Assembly (NCBI RefSeq): GCF_042680685.1
Contig: NZ_JBHUEA010000001.1
Location: 222,482-286,481 of the forward strand
Origin: Amnibacterium endophyticum
GTDB lineage: Bacteria; Actinomycetota; Actinomycetes; Actinomycetales; Microbacteriaceae
Reading direction: 5' to 3'
DNA length: 64,000 nt
Shown here: one piece after another, positions 44,288-53,374 of the stretch
Layout of the letters: every line of letters begins with the position of its first letter
Position numbering within the stretch: the first letter of the stretch is position 1
Notes under the pieces: model-generated
The model's database searches: none
Seen by the model: the letters and a program-made list of their open reading frames with translations, nothing else
Told to the model about the DNA's origin: nothing
Program-made: the position numbers and the translations under genes

Positions 44288-45450
44288 TCGCGGTCGGAAG
44301 GCACCGCCGGAAGCTGGTACCACGCGTCGAGCAGCCCCGGCAATCGACCCGCGCTCCAGCGATCCGTCGGCTCGGGCATCGGACGGGCGAGCGCCTCCAC
44401 GATGCCCTCGACGAGGGCATCGACCACATCGGGACGGACCGGAGCGACCACACCGCCGTTGTCGCACAGGCGCACCGTGGCCTCGCCGCCGCTGCCCGGC
44501 ATCACGACGGCCGGCAGCCCGCCGGCCGCGGCTTCACCGACGACCCACGGCGACCCCTCGCGCGCGGAAGGGTGCACCAGGAGCCTGCTGGAGGACATGG
44601 TCGCGAGCGCGACCTCGCGCGAGACGGCACCGCGGAACTCGACGCGGTCCGCGACGCCGAGGTCTGAAGCGAGCCGCTCGAGCTCCGCCCGAAGCGGTCC
44701 GTCGCCCAGCACGACGAGCCGGAGGCCGGCCAGGCGCTGGTCGGCGATCGCGCGCACGGCCAGCCACGGCCGCTTCCGCGGGACCAGGTGCCCCGCCATC
44801 ACGAGCGCGTCGGCGGACACGGAGCCGAGCCGGTCCCGGCGCTCCACGACGATGTTGGGCTCGAGCACGACGGGGCGCCCGTGCCGTGCAACGAACGCCC
44901 GGGAGTGGTCGTTGTTCGCGATCACCAGGTCCGCGCGGCGTACGTTACGCGCCGCGACGGCCTCGGCGATCCGCACCGCGGCCGCGCCGACCGCTGCCAC
45001 CCGCCCCGCCCCGCCAGAGGCGGACGCCGGAACCGACAGCGGCCCCCAGACCACGCGCTTCGCGACCCCCGGCGCGAGCACGGGCGGCAGTACCGCGGAG
45101 GCGAAGGTCACCTGATGGGCGACGTCGAGGCGGACGCTCGACGCGAGCCGTCGGAGCCGGCGTCGGGCGCCCGGCAGCCAGGCCAGATAGCTCTGACGCG
45201 TCCGCGCGTCGCCGTAACGGTGCAGTACCGGACCGGGCACCGGCACGGGGTGGAGGACCACGCGGTCGCCTGCGGGGTGGCGTTCGAGCCCGCTGCGGAC
45301 CGCGGCGTCGTCCCGGGCGTCGAAGAGCAGGTGCACCCGGTCCGTCGCCGATCGCGACAGCAGGGCGTCGAGCACCGACCAGCCGACCCCGGCCTCGCTG
45401 CCCGCCGTGGGATGGATGGTGAAGGAGACCAGGGCGACGACGTCGGACAT
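44284..45450 (-). CDS. Glycosyltransferase family 4 (GT-B)
   Basis: The 388-residue protein has FTIHPTAGSEAGVGWSVLDAL (about 10-30), LDVAHQVTFASAVLPP, VWGPLSVPASASGG, LVMAGHLVPRKRPWLAVRA, and SAREGSPWVVGEAAAGGLP with the E-x7-E pair. The AGSEAGVG loop is the donor-side glycine loop. An AAGACT -10-like box lies 7 nt upstream of ATG 45450. It is divergent from the BY-kinase operon at 45679. Confidence 0.86.
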   Translation of the reverse strand: MSDVVALVSFTIHPTAGSEAGVGWSVLDALLSRSATDRVHLLFDARDDAAVRSGLERHPAGDRVVLHPVPVPGPVLHRYGDARTRQSYLAWLPGARRRLRRLASSVRLDVAHQVTFASAVLPPVLAPGVAKRVVWGPLSVPASASGGAGRVAAVGAAAVRIAEAVAARNVRRADLVIANNDHSRAFVARHGRPVVLEPNIVVERRDRLGSVSADALVMAGHLVPRKRPWLAVRAIADQRLAGLRLVVLGDGPLRAELERLASDLGVADRVEFRGAVSREVALATMSSSRLLVHPSAREGSPWVVGEAAAGGLPAVVMPGSGGEATVRLCDNGGVVAPVRPDVVDALVEGIVEALARPMPEPTDRWSAGRLPGLLDAWYQLPAVPSDRD

Positions 45451-45545
45451 CGCGCTCAGTCTTGCGCGAGCCGTCCGCATCCGCCACGCTGCTGACGGCG
45501 GCGACGGCAATCCAACGGCGCGGCCGCCCCGAACGAGGTACGACG

Positions 45546-45579
45546 GGAGAACCCGTTCTCCGTGATGAGCGGCTATATT
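45546..45579. promoter_or_regulatory. Perfect palindrome next to the -10 box of the kinase operon
   Basis: GGAGAACCCGTTCTCC (45546-45561, 7-bp arms) lies 12 bp before TATATT (45574-45579), the most AT-rich hexamer of the gap. The palindrome covers the -35 position expected at 17-bp spacing, which suggests an operator for the 45679-53364 operon. TTG 45679 follows about 100 nt later. Confidence 0.5.
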
Positions 45580-45678
45580 CGCTGCTGGCCTCGGGCGCCC
45601 GACCTGGCCGGATGCGACCGCACAGGCCGTCGTGAACGCGGCTGCGGAACCCGAACCCGCGCCGAGGAAGAGACGCAC

Positions 45679-47052
45679 TTGGACATCCGCGACTTCCTGC
45701 GCACCCTCCGACGCAACTGGGCTGTGATCGTCGCCACGCTCGCGCTCTTCCTGAGCGTCGCGTCGGCGTACACGCTGCTGCAGCGTCCCGTCTACTCGGC
45801 CTCGGCGACCGCCATCGTGGCGAACGGCGCCAATGCGACCGTCAACGACCGCGCTCAGGGAGCGGTGCTCGCCCAGGACCTGGTCAGCACCTACTCCGGG
45901 CTCGCGACCAAGGCCGCGGTGCTGCAGCGCGTCATCGACGAGCTCGACCTCTCCACCTCTGTCGCGCAGCTGCGCCAGAACGTCTCCGCGTCGGTACCGG
46001 CGGAGACGCAGCTCATCACGATCTCTGCCGATGCTCGGGCACCGCGGGACGCTGCTCGCATCGCGAACTCGGTCACCCGCAACCTCGGGCGCGAAGTCGC
46101 AGAGCTCTCGCCCGACGCGAGCGGCGCGCAGGCCGCGGCGCAGGTCGTGCAGGTCGACCCCGCCACCGCACCCACGTCGCCCAGCAGCCCCAACACCGTG
46201 CTGAACCTCGGGGTCGCCGTCATCCTCGGACTGCTGGCCGGAGGCGGGCTCGCGGTGCTGCGTCAGCGCCTCGACACCCGCATCCGCGACGAGGACGCGA
46301 TGCGCGAGGTGGTCGCCGCACCGGTGCTGGGCGAGATCCTGGACGACCCCCGAGCCGACAAACGGCCCCTCATCACCGCGGCGGGGGACGACAGCCGGCG
46401 CGCGGAGGCCTTCCGCACGCTGCGCACCAATCTGGAGTTCCTCGACTACGACCGAGGTGCCCGTTCGATGGTCGTCACCTCCTCGCTCCCGCAGGAGGGC
46501 AAGTCGGTCACCGCCGCGAACCTCGCGGTCGTGCTGGCAGAGGCCGGACGGCAGGTGATCCTGATCGACGCCGACCTGCGCCGACCACGCGTCGCAGAGA
46601 TGTTCGGGCTCGAAGGCCGGCTGGGCCTCACCGACGTGCTGATCGGCGCGACCGAGTTCGACGATGCGCAGCAGGCCTGGGGCGGGCAGACCGGGCTGAC
46701 GTTGCTGCCCGCAGGCCGCATCCCGCCGAACCCGAGCGAGCTGCTGCAGTCCGACGCCATGATGGGCCTCATCGAGGATCTGGAGGAGCGGTTCGACGTC
46801 GTGCTGTTCGACACGCCGCCGCTGGTCCCCGTCTCGGATGCGGCGATCCTGACCCGACGCACCAGCGGTGCGCTGCTCGTCGCAGCGGCGAACCGGACGC
46901 GTCGGCCCGACCTGCGCCGCGCCGCGGAGCGGCTGCATCAGGTCGACGGCACCCTGCTCGGCACGGTGCTCACCATGGTCCCGTCCAGGCGATCCGCGCT
47001 CTACGGCTACGAGCGCCTCGCCCTCCCGACGGTCGCCGGCGAGACGTCGTGA
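45679..47052 (+). CDS. Wzz/Wzc-type chain-length regulator fused to a BY-kinase (second copy)
   Basis: The 457-residue protein starts at a TTG with GAGGAAG upstream. This gives LDIRDFLRTLRRNW, matching the N-terminus of the first kinase (VDLRAYLSTLRRSW). An in-frame ATG at 45562 would add 39 atypical residues. Membrane spans lie near 14-30 and 175-195. Walker A (SSLPQEGKS), A' (LIDADLRRP) and B (VVLFDTPP) are intact. Unlike the first copy, there is no long tail; it ends with ALYGYERLAL, two Tyr near the C-terminus as phosphorylation sites. It heads the operon that runs to 53364. Confidence 0.9.
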   Translation: MDIRDFLRTLRRNWAVIVATLALFLSVASAYTLLQRPVYSASATAIVANGANATVNDRAQGAVLAQDLVSTYSGLATKAAVLQRVIDELDLSTSVAQLRQNVSASVPAETQLITISADARAPRDAARIANSVTRNLGREVAELSPDASGAQAAAQVVQVDPATAPTSPSSPNTVLNLGVAVILGLLAGGGLAVLRQRLDTRIRDEDAMREVVAAPVLGEILDDPRADKRPLITAAGDDSRRAEAFRTLRTNLEFLDYDRGARSMVVTSSLPQEGKSVTAANLAVVLAEAGRQVILIDADLRRPRVAEMFGLEGRLGLTDVLIGATEFDDAQQAWGGQTGLTLLPAGRIPPNPSELLQSDAMMGLIEDLEERFDVVLFDTPPLVPVSDAAILTRRTSGALLVAAANRTRRPDLRRAAERLHQVDGTLLGTVLTMVPSRRSALYGYERLALPTVAGETS

Positions 47053-47095
47053 CCCGCCACGTGATCGGAAGGACGGGAGCGCGGAGGGCGCGGTC

Positions 47096-48451
47096 GTGAT
47101 CGTGCTGGCAGCCGGTCTGGCGATCGCGTTCGGAGTGTGGGTGATCGCGCTCGGCCCCGCCTGGATGCGGCGCACCGCCGACGCGGGCGGGCACTGGGCT
47201 CTGGCGGGCATCATCTACCTCGCCGGTCCGATCAACGTCCTGATCCAGCTGACCTACCCGAACGGAGCCGATCCGCAGGGGCTCGGCCTCCTGCTCGCCC
47301 GCGCCAACACGGTCGCCTCGTGGTCGCTGGGCGCGGTCGCGCTGGTCTCCGCCCTGCGTCAACCGCGCCGCGGCCGGACCGCGCTGACGGCGGCGCTGCT
47401 GTTCTTCTACGCCTGCCTCGTTCTCTCGTCCGCCTTCGGCTACCAGCCCGAGCCTCCGAAGGAGGAGTACTTCATCACTCCCCTGCTCGTGGTGCCGTTC
47501 GTGCTGCACGGCGGCTACCGCTGGTCGTGGCTGGCGGACGTCCTGCGCAAGGCGTTACGGGCCATCGTGATCTTCAGCCTGGCCTCGGTGCTGCTGCTGC
47601 CGTCCGTAGCGTACGACCAGGAGTGCTGCCGCGAGATCTTCGGGATCGAGCGCGTGCAGGGCGTGACCGGCCACCCGAACACCCTCGCGATCCTCGCGTG
47701 CTTCCTGGTGATCCTCGAGCTGCGCGGAGGCCGCCTGCTCTGGACCCTGCCGCCCCTGCTCGCGATGCTGCTCGCGCAGTCCACCACGGGTTGGGTCGCG
47801 CTCACCCTCGGCCTGCTCGTGCTGGCAGGGCGTCTCGGCAGCACCACCCGCATCGCCGCGTTCGCGCTCGCGCTCGGCGGTCTGGTCCTCGCCGCGAGCG
47901 ACCCGAACGTCGTCAACGACTTCCTCCCGCCCGACTTCTGGACCTTCACGGGCAGGACGACCATCTGGCAGGCCGCCCTGCACGGCTTCTTCCTCAGCCC
48001 GGTCTTCGGCTACGGACCGAACCTGCTGGACGACCAGTACCGCTCGGTCTACCTCGGCTCCTTCGACGCCGCCGCCCAGGCGCACAACCAGTTCGTGCAG
48101 ACCCTGGGCAGCACGGGGATCGTCGGCGGAGCGAGCCTGGTCGCGCTCCTGGTCGCGGTCTACGCCACGAGCGTGCGCGCTGCGGGCCGGACCGGGGGGC
48201 TCTCGCTCGCGCTCGCTCTTGCGCTGTCAGCGCGGCTGCTGTCCGAGATCCCCCTCACCCCGCAGGGCAGCACCGCCACCCTGCTGCTCGTCGTCGCGGT
48301 GGTCGGCATCGCTGCGGCAGGTGCGCCGGAGCCGCCTCCGCGAGGACGAGGGGCGGTGCCGGTGCGAGGCCCGATGCGGCGCCCCGGGGCGACCCCGCTG
48401 GTGGTGCCCACCGGTGGGGCAGTAGGCGTCCGAACTCGGGCCGCTCGGTGA
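47096..48451 (+). CDS. Wzy/O-antigen ligase-like membrane protein
   Basis: The 451-residue protein has about 11 hydrophobic segments and the block AQAHNQFVQTLGSTGIVGG, the HNxxxxxxxxxGxxG signature of the O-antigen ligase/polymerase superfamily. GVTGHPNTLAILACF (about 200-214) is also typical. The GTG start has GGAGG upstream. The final 40 residues are Pro/Arg-rich and cytoplasmic. It lies between the kinase and CgeB-like genes and probably polymerises the repeat unit flipped by the Wzx at the end of the operon. Confidence 0.85.
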   Translation: MIVLAAGLAIAFGVWVIALGPAWMRRTADAGGHWALAGIIYLAGPINVLIQLTYPNGADPQGLGLLLARANTVASWSLGAVALVSALRQPRRGRTALTAALLFFYACLVLSSAFGYQPEPPKEEYFITPLLVVPFVLHGGYRWSWLADVLRKALRAIVIFSLASVLLLPSVAYDQECCREIFGIERVQGVTGHPNTLAILACFLVILELRGGRLLWTLPPLLAMLLAQSTTGWVALTLGLLVLAGRLGSTTRIAAFALALGGLVLAASDPNVVNDFLPPDFWTFTGRTTIWQAALHGFFLSPVFGYGPNLLDDQYRSVYLGSFDAAAQAHNQFVQTLGSTGIVGGASLVALLVAVYATSVRAAGRTGGLSLALALALSARLLSEIPLTPQGSTATLLLVVAVVGIAAAGAPEPPPRGRGAVPVRGPMRRPGATPLVVPTGGAVGVRTRAAR

Positions 48452-49536
48452 GCCGGAGCATCCGGCGCATCCTCTACGTCCCCAACGAGACGGGTGACGC
48501 GCGCCAGTTCGGCTATCGGCGGGCCTTCGCGGACCTGCTGTCGGCCGGCATGCTGGACGAGGTCCGGGTCTTCAGCCTCGAGCACCGCATCCATGCCGGC
48601 GGTGACGCGGCGGCGCACCGAGCCGACCTGCTCGCCGCGGCGCGCGAGTTCGCGCCCGATCTCCTGTTCATGCAGCACCTCGGTCGAACCGGTCTGACGG
48701 ACGGCGATTTCGAGCAGCTCACCAGCGGCGGCACGCCGCTGCTCTACCACGAGGCCGACCCGTACACCCGCCGCGTGCATCCGCTGCCAGCGGCCGCACG
48801 GGCTGCAGGTCGTGCCGCCGACGTGGTGTTCACCGTCGGAGCGGGCACCTTCACCACCAACTTCCTGCGCTCCGGAGCACGGCGGGTCGAGTGGACGCCC
48901 AGCGCTTTCGACCCGAACCGGATCGACCTCGGCGAGGGGCAGCGGGAGCGCGCCATGGACGTCGTGATCATCGCCAACCGGGGTCGGGCACGGATCAGGC
49001 CGCTTCCGAACGCGGCCGACAGGGTGCGCTTCATCGAGGCGGTACAGGACCGGCTCGGCGACCGGCTCGCGCTCCACGGGCGCGGCTGGTCCGGACCGTC
49101 AGCCCGGGGGCCGGTGCCCTACTCCGAGCAGACGACCGTGCTGCGGTCCGCCTGGATGAGCGCGAACTGGGACCACTTCGCCGCCGAGCCCTGCTACTTC
49201 TCCGACCGCCTGGCGATCGCGCTCGCCTCCGGCTCGGTCTTCGCCACCACGCTGCACCCCGGCTACTCAGCGGTATTCCCCCCCGACTTGACACGGAGGT
49301 TCCTCATCACGAGCAGCCAGCCCCAGGATCTGCTGCAACGAATCGAGCAGTGGCTCGCGACCACCACCGTGGACCAACGGCTCGATGCGGAGCTGGCCGC
49401 GCGCGAATTCGCGTGGTCGCACCTGCGACAGGACGACACCCTCGTGACGATGCTGAACGCGGTCGGCGTCGGCATCGATCCGAGAGCGGCGAGCGAGGCC
49501 TGGGACATCCGCCGAGCTCCGCTGGACGCGCTGTGA
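48448..49536 (+). CDS. CgeB-like glycosyltransferase (GT-B)
   Basis: The 362-residue protein has RILYVPNETGDARQFGYRRAF, DLLFMQHLGR, YHEADPYTR, VFTVGAGTF and the C-terminal domain RSAWMSANWDHFAAEPCYFSDRLAIALASG, where spore-maturation CgeB-type GT proteins have their sugar-binding region. The GTG start overlaps the Wzy stop (GTGA). Donor sugar is unknown. The family call is based on layout rather than a single strong motif. Confidence 0.65.
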   Translation: MSRSIRRILYVPNETGDARQFGYRRAFADLLSAGMLDEVRVFSLEHRIHAGGDAAAHRADLLAAAREFAPDLLFMQHLGRTGLTDGDFEQLTSGGTPLLYHEADPYTRRVHPLPAAARAAGRAADVVFTVGAGTFTTNFLRSGARRVEWTPSAFDPNRIDLGEGQRERAMDVVIIANRGRARIRPLPNAADRVRFIEAVQDRLGDRLALHGRGWSGPSARGPVPYSEQTTVLRSAWMSANWDHFAAEPCYFSDRLAIALASGSVFATTLHPGYSAVFPPDLTRRFLITSSQPQDLLQRIEQWLATTTVDQRLDAELAAREFAWSHLRQDDTLVTMLNAVGVGIDPRAASEAWDIRRAPLDAL

Positions 49537-50321
49537 ACGCCATCGAGCGGAGCGAGGACCGCGACCGGATCCACATCGGCGTCGGCACCGCCAACCTGCG
49601 GTCCCTGGGACGTCGGTCCTCGATCCGGGACGTCGCGACCCTCCTGAGAGCGGCCGTCGAGCTCGGCGCCACGACCATCGACACCGCCGACACCTACGGG
49701 GCGGGGTCGGCCGAACGCGCGCTCGCCGCGGCCGCGGCCGGCGTCGGATCCCGCGACCTCCGCGTCATCACCAAGGGCGGGTACGTGTTCCCGGACCTGC
49801 CGATGCCGCTGCGCCCGCTCAACCAGCCGGCGAAGAAGCTGGTCGGCGCACTCGTGCCACGGCAACGCTTCGATGCGGCGCACCTGCGTCGCGCCTGGTC
49901 CGCCTCGAGGGAGCGTCTTCAGGGGCTTCCTGTGCACGCCTACTGCCTGCACAACCCGCCCGCGAGCGTGCTCCGAGCGGGCGAGGCGGTCCAGGTGCTC
50001 GACTCCCTCCGCGCCTCCGGCGCCTTCGACATGGTCGGCGTCTCCGTGGACGACACGGCCGACGCCGCCCTCCTCCCCGACCTGGACGGCCTCGGGCTCG
50101 TCGAACTGTCCGCACACACGTGGCGCGAGCTCCCCGCTGCCGCACGGGCCCGGCTCAAGGGACGGGGCATCGAGATCGTGATCAACCGCGCGCTGCACCT
50201 GCACCCGGACCCCGCGACCGCGCTGCAGATGCTGACGGCGATGGACCAGGCGCCGGACGTGATCATCGTGGGCACGAGGAACCCTGCGCACCTCGCTGCC
50301 GCCGTCGAGGCGGTGGCATGA
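49533..50321 (+). CDS. Aldo-keto reductase
   Basis: The 262-residue protein has TIDTADTYGAGSAERAL, with Asp50 and Tyr55, the AKR catalytic pair. Lys81 (VITKGG) and His140 (YCLHNPP) complete the tetrad. INRALHLHPD and VIIVGTRNPAHL are the usual NAD(P)-binding end. It is short for the family (about 262 versus 300 or more). The GTG start overlaps the upstream gene (GTGA). With the next gene, a GMC oxidoreductase, it may oxidise and re-reduce a sugar, but the substrate is not readable. Confidence 0.87.
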   Translation: MNAIERSEDRDRIHIGVGTANLRSLGRRSSIRDVATLLRAAVELGATTIDTADTYGAGSAERALAAAAAGVGSRDLRVITKGGYVFPDLPMPLRPLNQPAKKLVGALVPRQRFDAAHLRRAWSASRERLQGLPVHAYCLHNPPASVLRAGEAVQVLDSLRASGAFDMVGVSVDDTADAALLPDLDGLGLVELSAHTWRELPAAARARLKGRGIEIVINRALHLHPDPATALQMLTAMDQAPDVIIVGTRNPAHLAAAVEAVA

Positions 50322-51889
50322 CGAGCGGCGGCGCCGGACCGGTCGTCGTGCTCGGCTCCGGGCCCGCGGGCGTCGCCGTCGCCGAGGGCCTCCTGCGCCG
50401 CGGGCACGAGGTCCTCCTCGTCGAAGGCGGCGTCGCGCGGGAGCGGGATCGCGACCGGGAGTTGAGCGAGGGCGCCGAGCCCCGTGGAGTGTGGGGGCAC
50501 GACCCGCTGACGGAGAACCGGCGGAGGGTGCTCGGCGGGACGAGCACCGCCTGGGGCGGCCGGTGCATCCCGCTCGACCCGATCGACTTCGAGCAGCGCG
50601 ACTGGGTCCCTCACAGCGGCTGGCCGATCTCCTACGCCGAGTACGCGCGCTGGCTGCCCGAAGCCGCGCGGCTGCTCGAGGTACCCGCAATGGCGTTCCA
50701 TCGGGCCGAACCGGACCCGATCCTCTCGACCGACGGCACGGTGGACGGCCGGCCGATCGAGCTCTGGAGCCCGCCCACCAACGTCGCTCGCCTGCTGGCC
50801 CGCTTGAAGGCCGCACATCCGCGGTTGACGGTGCTGCAGGACACGCACGTCACAGGCCTCGAGATCGACGAGCAGGGCGGCGTCGTCGCCCTGCAGGGCA
50901 GGCGGGGCGACGAACGCGTCCGCATCGAGGGAGCGCGCTTCGTGCTGGCCGCCGGTGCACTCGAGAACGCGCGTCTGCTGCTCGACTCGGTGCTGGCTCC
51001 GACGCTGCCCGCCCTGGGGCGCTATTACATGAGCCACGTCTTCGCGAGTCATGTCTCCTACACGGGCCCGGCCCTGCCCAGGGCGACGGGCTTCTTCCGG
51101 CTCGGGCGCACCTACGGGCGGCACCGCTGGCAGCTGACGCCGGAGGCGCAGCGACAGTCCGAGGTGGGCAACGTCATCGGCTTCATCGCACGACCGCCGG
51201 CGCACGGGCTGTCGGTGCACCTCGACCCGCTGACTGCGCTGGCGGAGGCGGCCAAGGCGGTGCGACGGCTCGTGCGCTCCCCTCGGACCGTTCGACGCGC
51301 GGCCCGTGAGCTCGCCGTCTACGGGCGGGTGCTGCTCACCGCACCCCCGCGCTTCTGGCCGAATGTCGTGGTGCAGGCGGTCCGTCGCCGCTCCCGGCAC
51401 CGGCTGCCGATGCTGCTACCGCCCCGTGATGCACGGGTCCACCACCTGACGGTGCAGGCCGAGCACCTCCCCCACCCCGAGAGCCGCGTCCTGCTGTCGT
51501 CGCAGACCGACCGGTACGGCGTGCCGCTGCTCGAAACGGACGTCGACTTCCATCGGACCGACTTCGAGACGATCGAGGTCTTCGTCGAGGCGATGCATCG
51601 CTTCCTCGGCCGGCTCGGCTATCGATCGACGCAGGATCCCGCCACAGTCATGCGTGCATTCGCGAGGGACATGTTCGGCGGATTCAACTCCAACGCGCAC
51701 CACATCGGCACGACCCGGATGGGCGAGGACCCCGTGACGAGCGTCGTCGACGCCGACTGCCGGGTGCACGGGACGACGAACCTCTGGGTCGCGGGCTCCG
51801 CCGTCTTCCCGACGAGCGGCCACTGCAACCCGACTCTGTCGATCGTGGCGCTCGCGTGTCGGCTCGCCGATCACCTCGGCACCCGATGA
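50318..51889 (+). CDS. GMC-family FAD-dependent oxidoreductase
   Basis: The 523-residue protein has the N-terminal FAD motif VVLGSGPAGVAVAE (about 9-22), GGTSTAWGGRCIP (FAD/substrate region), FVLAAGALENARLLL and the C-terminal HHIGTTRMG (461-469), then NLWVAGSAVFPTSGHCNPTLS with His502, the GMC active-site region. These enzymes oxidise primary or secondary alcohols. Overlaps of ATGA on both sides show tight coupling to the aldo-keto reductase and the Wzx gene. It is likely cytoplasmic and may act on a nucleotide sugar or lipid-linked sugar. Confidence 0.88.
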   Translation: MTSGGAGPVVVLGSGPAGVAVAEGLLRRGHEVLLVEGGVARERDRDRELSEGAEPRGVWGHDPLTENRRRVLGGTSTAWGGRCIPLDPIDFEQRDWVPHSGWPISYAEYARWLPEAARLLEVPAMAFHRAEPDPILSTDGTVDGRPIELWSPPTNVARLLARLKAAHPRLTVLQDTHVTGLEIDEQGGVVALQGRRGDERVRIEGARFVLAAGALENARLLLDSVLAPTLPALGRYYMSHVFASHVSYTGPALPRATGFFRLGRTYGRHRWQLTPEAQRQSEVGNVIGFIARPPAHGLSVHLDPLTALAEAAKAVRRLVRSPRTVRRAARELAVYGRVLLTAPPRFWPNVVVQAVRRRSRHRLPMLLPPRDARVHHLTVQAEHLPHPESRVLLSSQTDRYGVPLLETDVDFHRTDFETIEVFVEAMHRFLGRLGYRSTQDPATVMRAFARDMFGGFNSNAHHIGTTRMGEDPVTSVVDADCRVHGTTNLWVAGSAVFPTSGHCNPTLSIVALACRLADHLGTR

Positions 51890-53364
51890 CGACCCCGGAG
51901 GAATCGGCCCCGGACGCGCCCGTCTCGGCTCGTCGGCTCGCGAGCGGAGCCGCGTGGACCTACGGCAGCCAGCTGGTCGCGGTCGTCGCGCAGTTCGGCT
52001 ACGCCGCGGTCACGAGCCGGCTCGTCGACCCACGATCCTTCGGCGTCTACGCGATCACGCTGGCGATCACGGCGCTCGTCACCCTCATCGCCACGGGGGG
52101 CCTCGGACAGACGATCGGCCGGATGCATGAGGTGGTCCCGGCCACCGTTCGGGCCCTCTGCACGCTCGCTCTGCTCCTGGGACTCGCGTCCGCCGCGGCG
52201 CTCGGGCTCGGTGCGCCGCTCTGGGCCGCGCTGTGGTCGACCCCGTCCGCCAGCAGCGCGGTGGCCGTGATGGCGATCAGCGCCTTCGTGGCCCCGTTCT
52301 ACGGCTTAGTCACCGGCCTCGTCCGCAGGCTCGGGCTGTTCCGCCTGCTCGCGGCGCAGCAGCTGGTCGGCACGCTGCTGGGCATGGTCCTCGGCGTCGT
52401 CTCGGTCGTGCTGTTCCGCTCCGCCGAGAGCTTGCTCGTCTCCCCCATCGCAGGCTCGCTGCTGACGACCCTGTTCTGCGCATGGAGTGCTCGTCGGTAC
52501 CTGGGCCTCGGGCGGATCCGCAGCGCCGTGGGCGAACTCGCCTTCAGCGCGCAGCTGACGCTGGCGAGTCTGCTCTCCTACGGCGTCGGCAACGTGTCGC
52601 GGATCGTCGCCACGAACGTGTTGGGCGCCTCCGCGCTCGGATACTGGAATCGCGCCGAGGTCGTCTCCATCATCCCGTTCCAGCAGCTGCAGACGGCGCT
52701 CATCCAGACCATCTATCCCGAGTTCCGACACGACCGCGAGGGGAGCGAACGGGCGCGACGCGTGTGGACCGATCTCCTCGTCGTGATGGGCGCGGTGCTG
52801 ATGGCCGTCGCTGTCATCGGCTCGATCGCCGTTCCGCCGCTGGTGCTGATCCTGCTCGGCCCGCAATGGGAGGTCGCGCGGCAGCTGGTGCCCTTGCTGA
52901 TGTTCGCCGGCGCCGTGCAGGCCGTCGGCACCGTGCTCGCCGCCGCGATCGAGGCCATCGGTCGCTTCCGATGGGTGTGGACCACGCAGATCGTCCTGCT
53001 CGTGCTCCAGATCGGCATCGCGGCGTCGATCGTCCTCACCCACTCCCTGGTGATCACGGTCGCCGGCGTGCTGCTCACCAGCATCGCGCGCCAGGTCTGG
53101 CAGGGCGTCGTGTGCAGCCGGGCCGGCTACCTGGACGGGAGACGCCTGCTCCGAAGCTCGATCATCACGACGGTCGTGGCGGTCGGACTCTACGGGGTTC
53201 TCGCCGGTGCGCTGCAGGTCGTAGGACCGACGCTTCCCGCCACGGTCGCCTGCCTCCTAGTCGTGCTCGTCACCGCGGTCCTGCTGCGCCGCCCGCTCAG
53301 CAGGTTGCCCGTCATCGCGCTCATCGGCCGCTACGGCCTGCTGCCTGGCCGACAGCGGAATTGA
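51886..53364 (+). CDS. Polysaccharide flippase, Wzx superfamily (third copy)
   Basis: The 492-residue protein has about 14 hydrophobic segments. GYAAVTSRLVDPRSFGVYAI near the N-terminus and the loop IYPEFRHDREGSERARRVW are typical of the Wzx/TuaB group. ATG 51886 overlaps the GMC stop by ATGA; an in-frame ATG at 51856 is inside the GMC gene. It is the last gene of the operon and should flip the unit polymerised by the Wzy at 47096. It meets the next gene tail to tail 10 bp away. Confidence 0.88.
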   Translation: MTTPEESAPDAPVSARRLASGAAWTYGSQLVAVVAQFGYAAVTSRLVDPRSFGVYAITLAITALVTLIATGGLGQTIGRMHEVVPATVRALCTLALLLGLASAAALGLGAPLWAALWSTPSASSAVAVMAISAFVAPFYGLVTGLVRRLGLFRLLAAQQLVGTLLGMVLGVVSVVLFRSAESLLVSPIAGSLLTTLFCAWSARRYLGLGRIRSAVGELAFSAQLTLASLLSYGVGNVSRIVATNVLGASALGYWNRAEVVSIIPFQQLQTALIQTIYPEFRHDREGSERARRVWTDLLVVMGAVLMAVAVIGSIAVPPLVLILLGPQWEVARQLVPLLMFAGAVQAVGTVLAAAIEAIGRFRWVWTTQIVLLVLQIGIAASIVLTHSLVITVAGVLLTSIARQVWQGVVCSRAGYLDGRRLLRSSIITTVVAVGLYGVLAGALQVVGPTLPATVACLLVVLVTAVLLRRPLSRLPVIALIGRYGLLPGRQRN

Positions 53365-53374
53365 TCGCGCCCGG

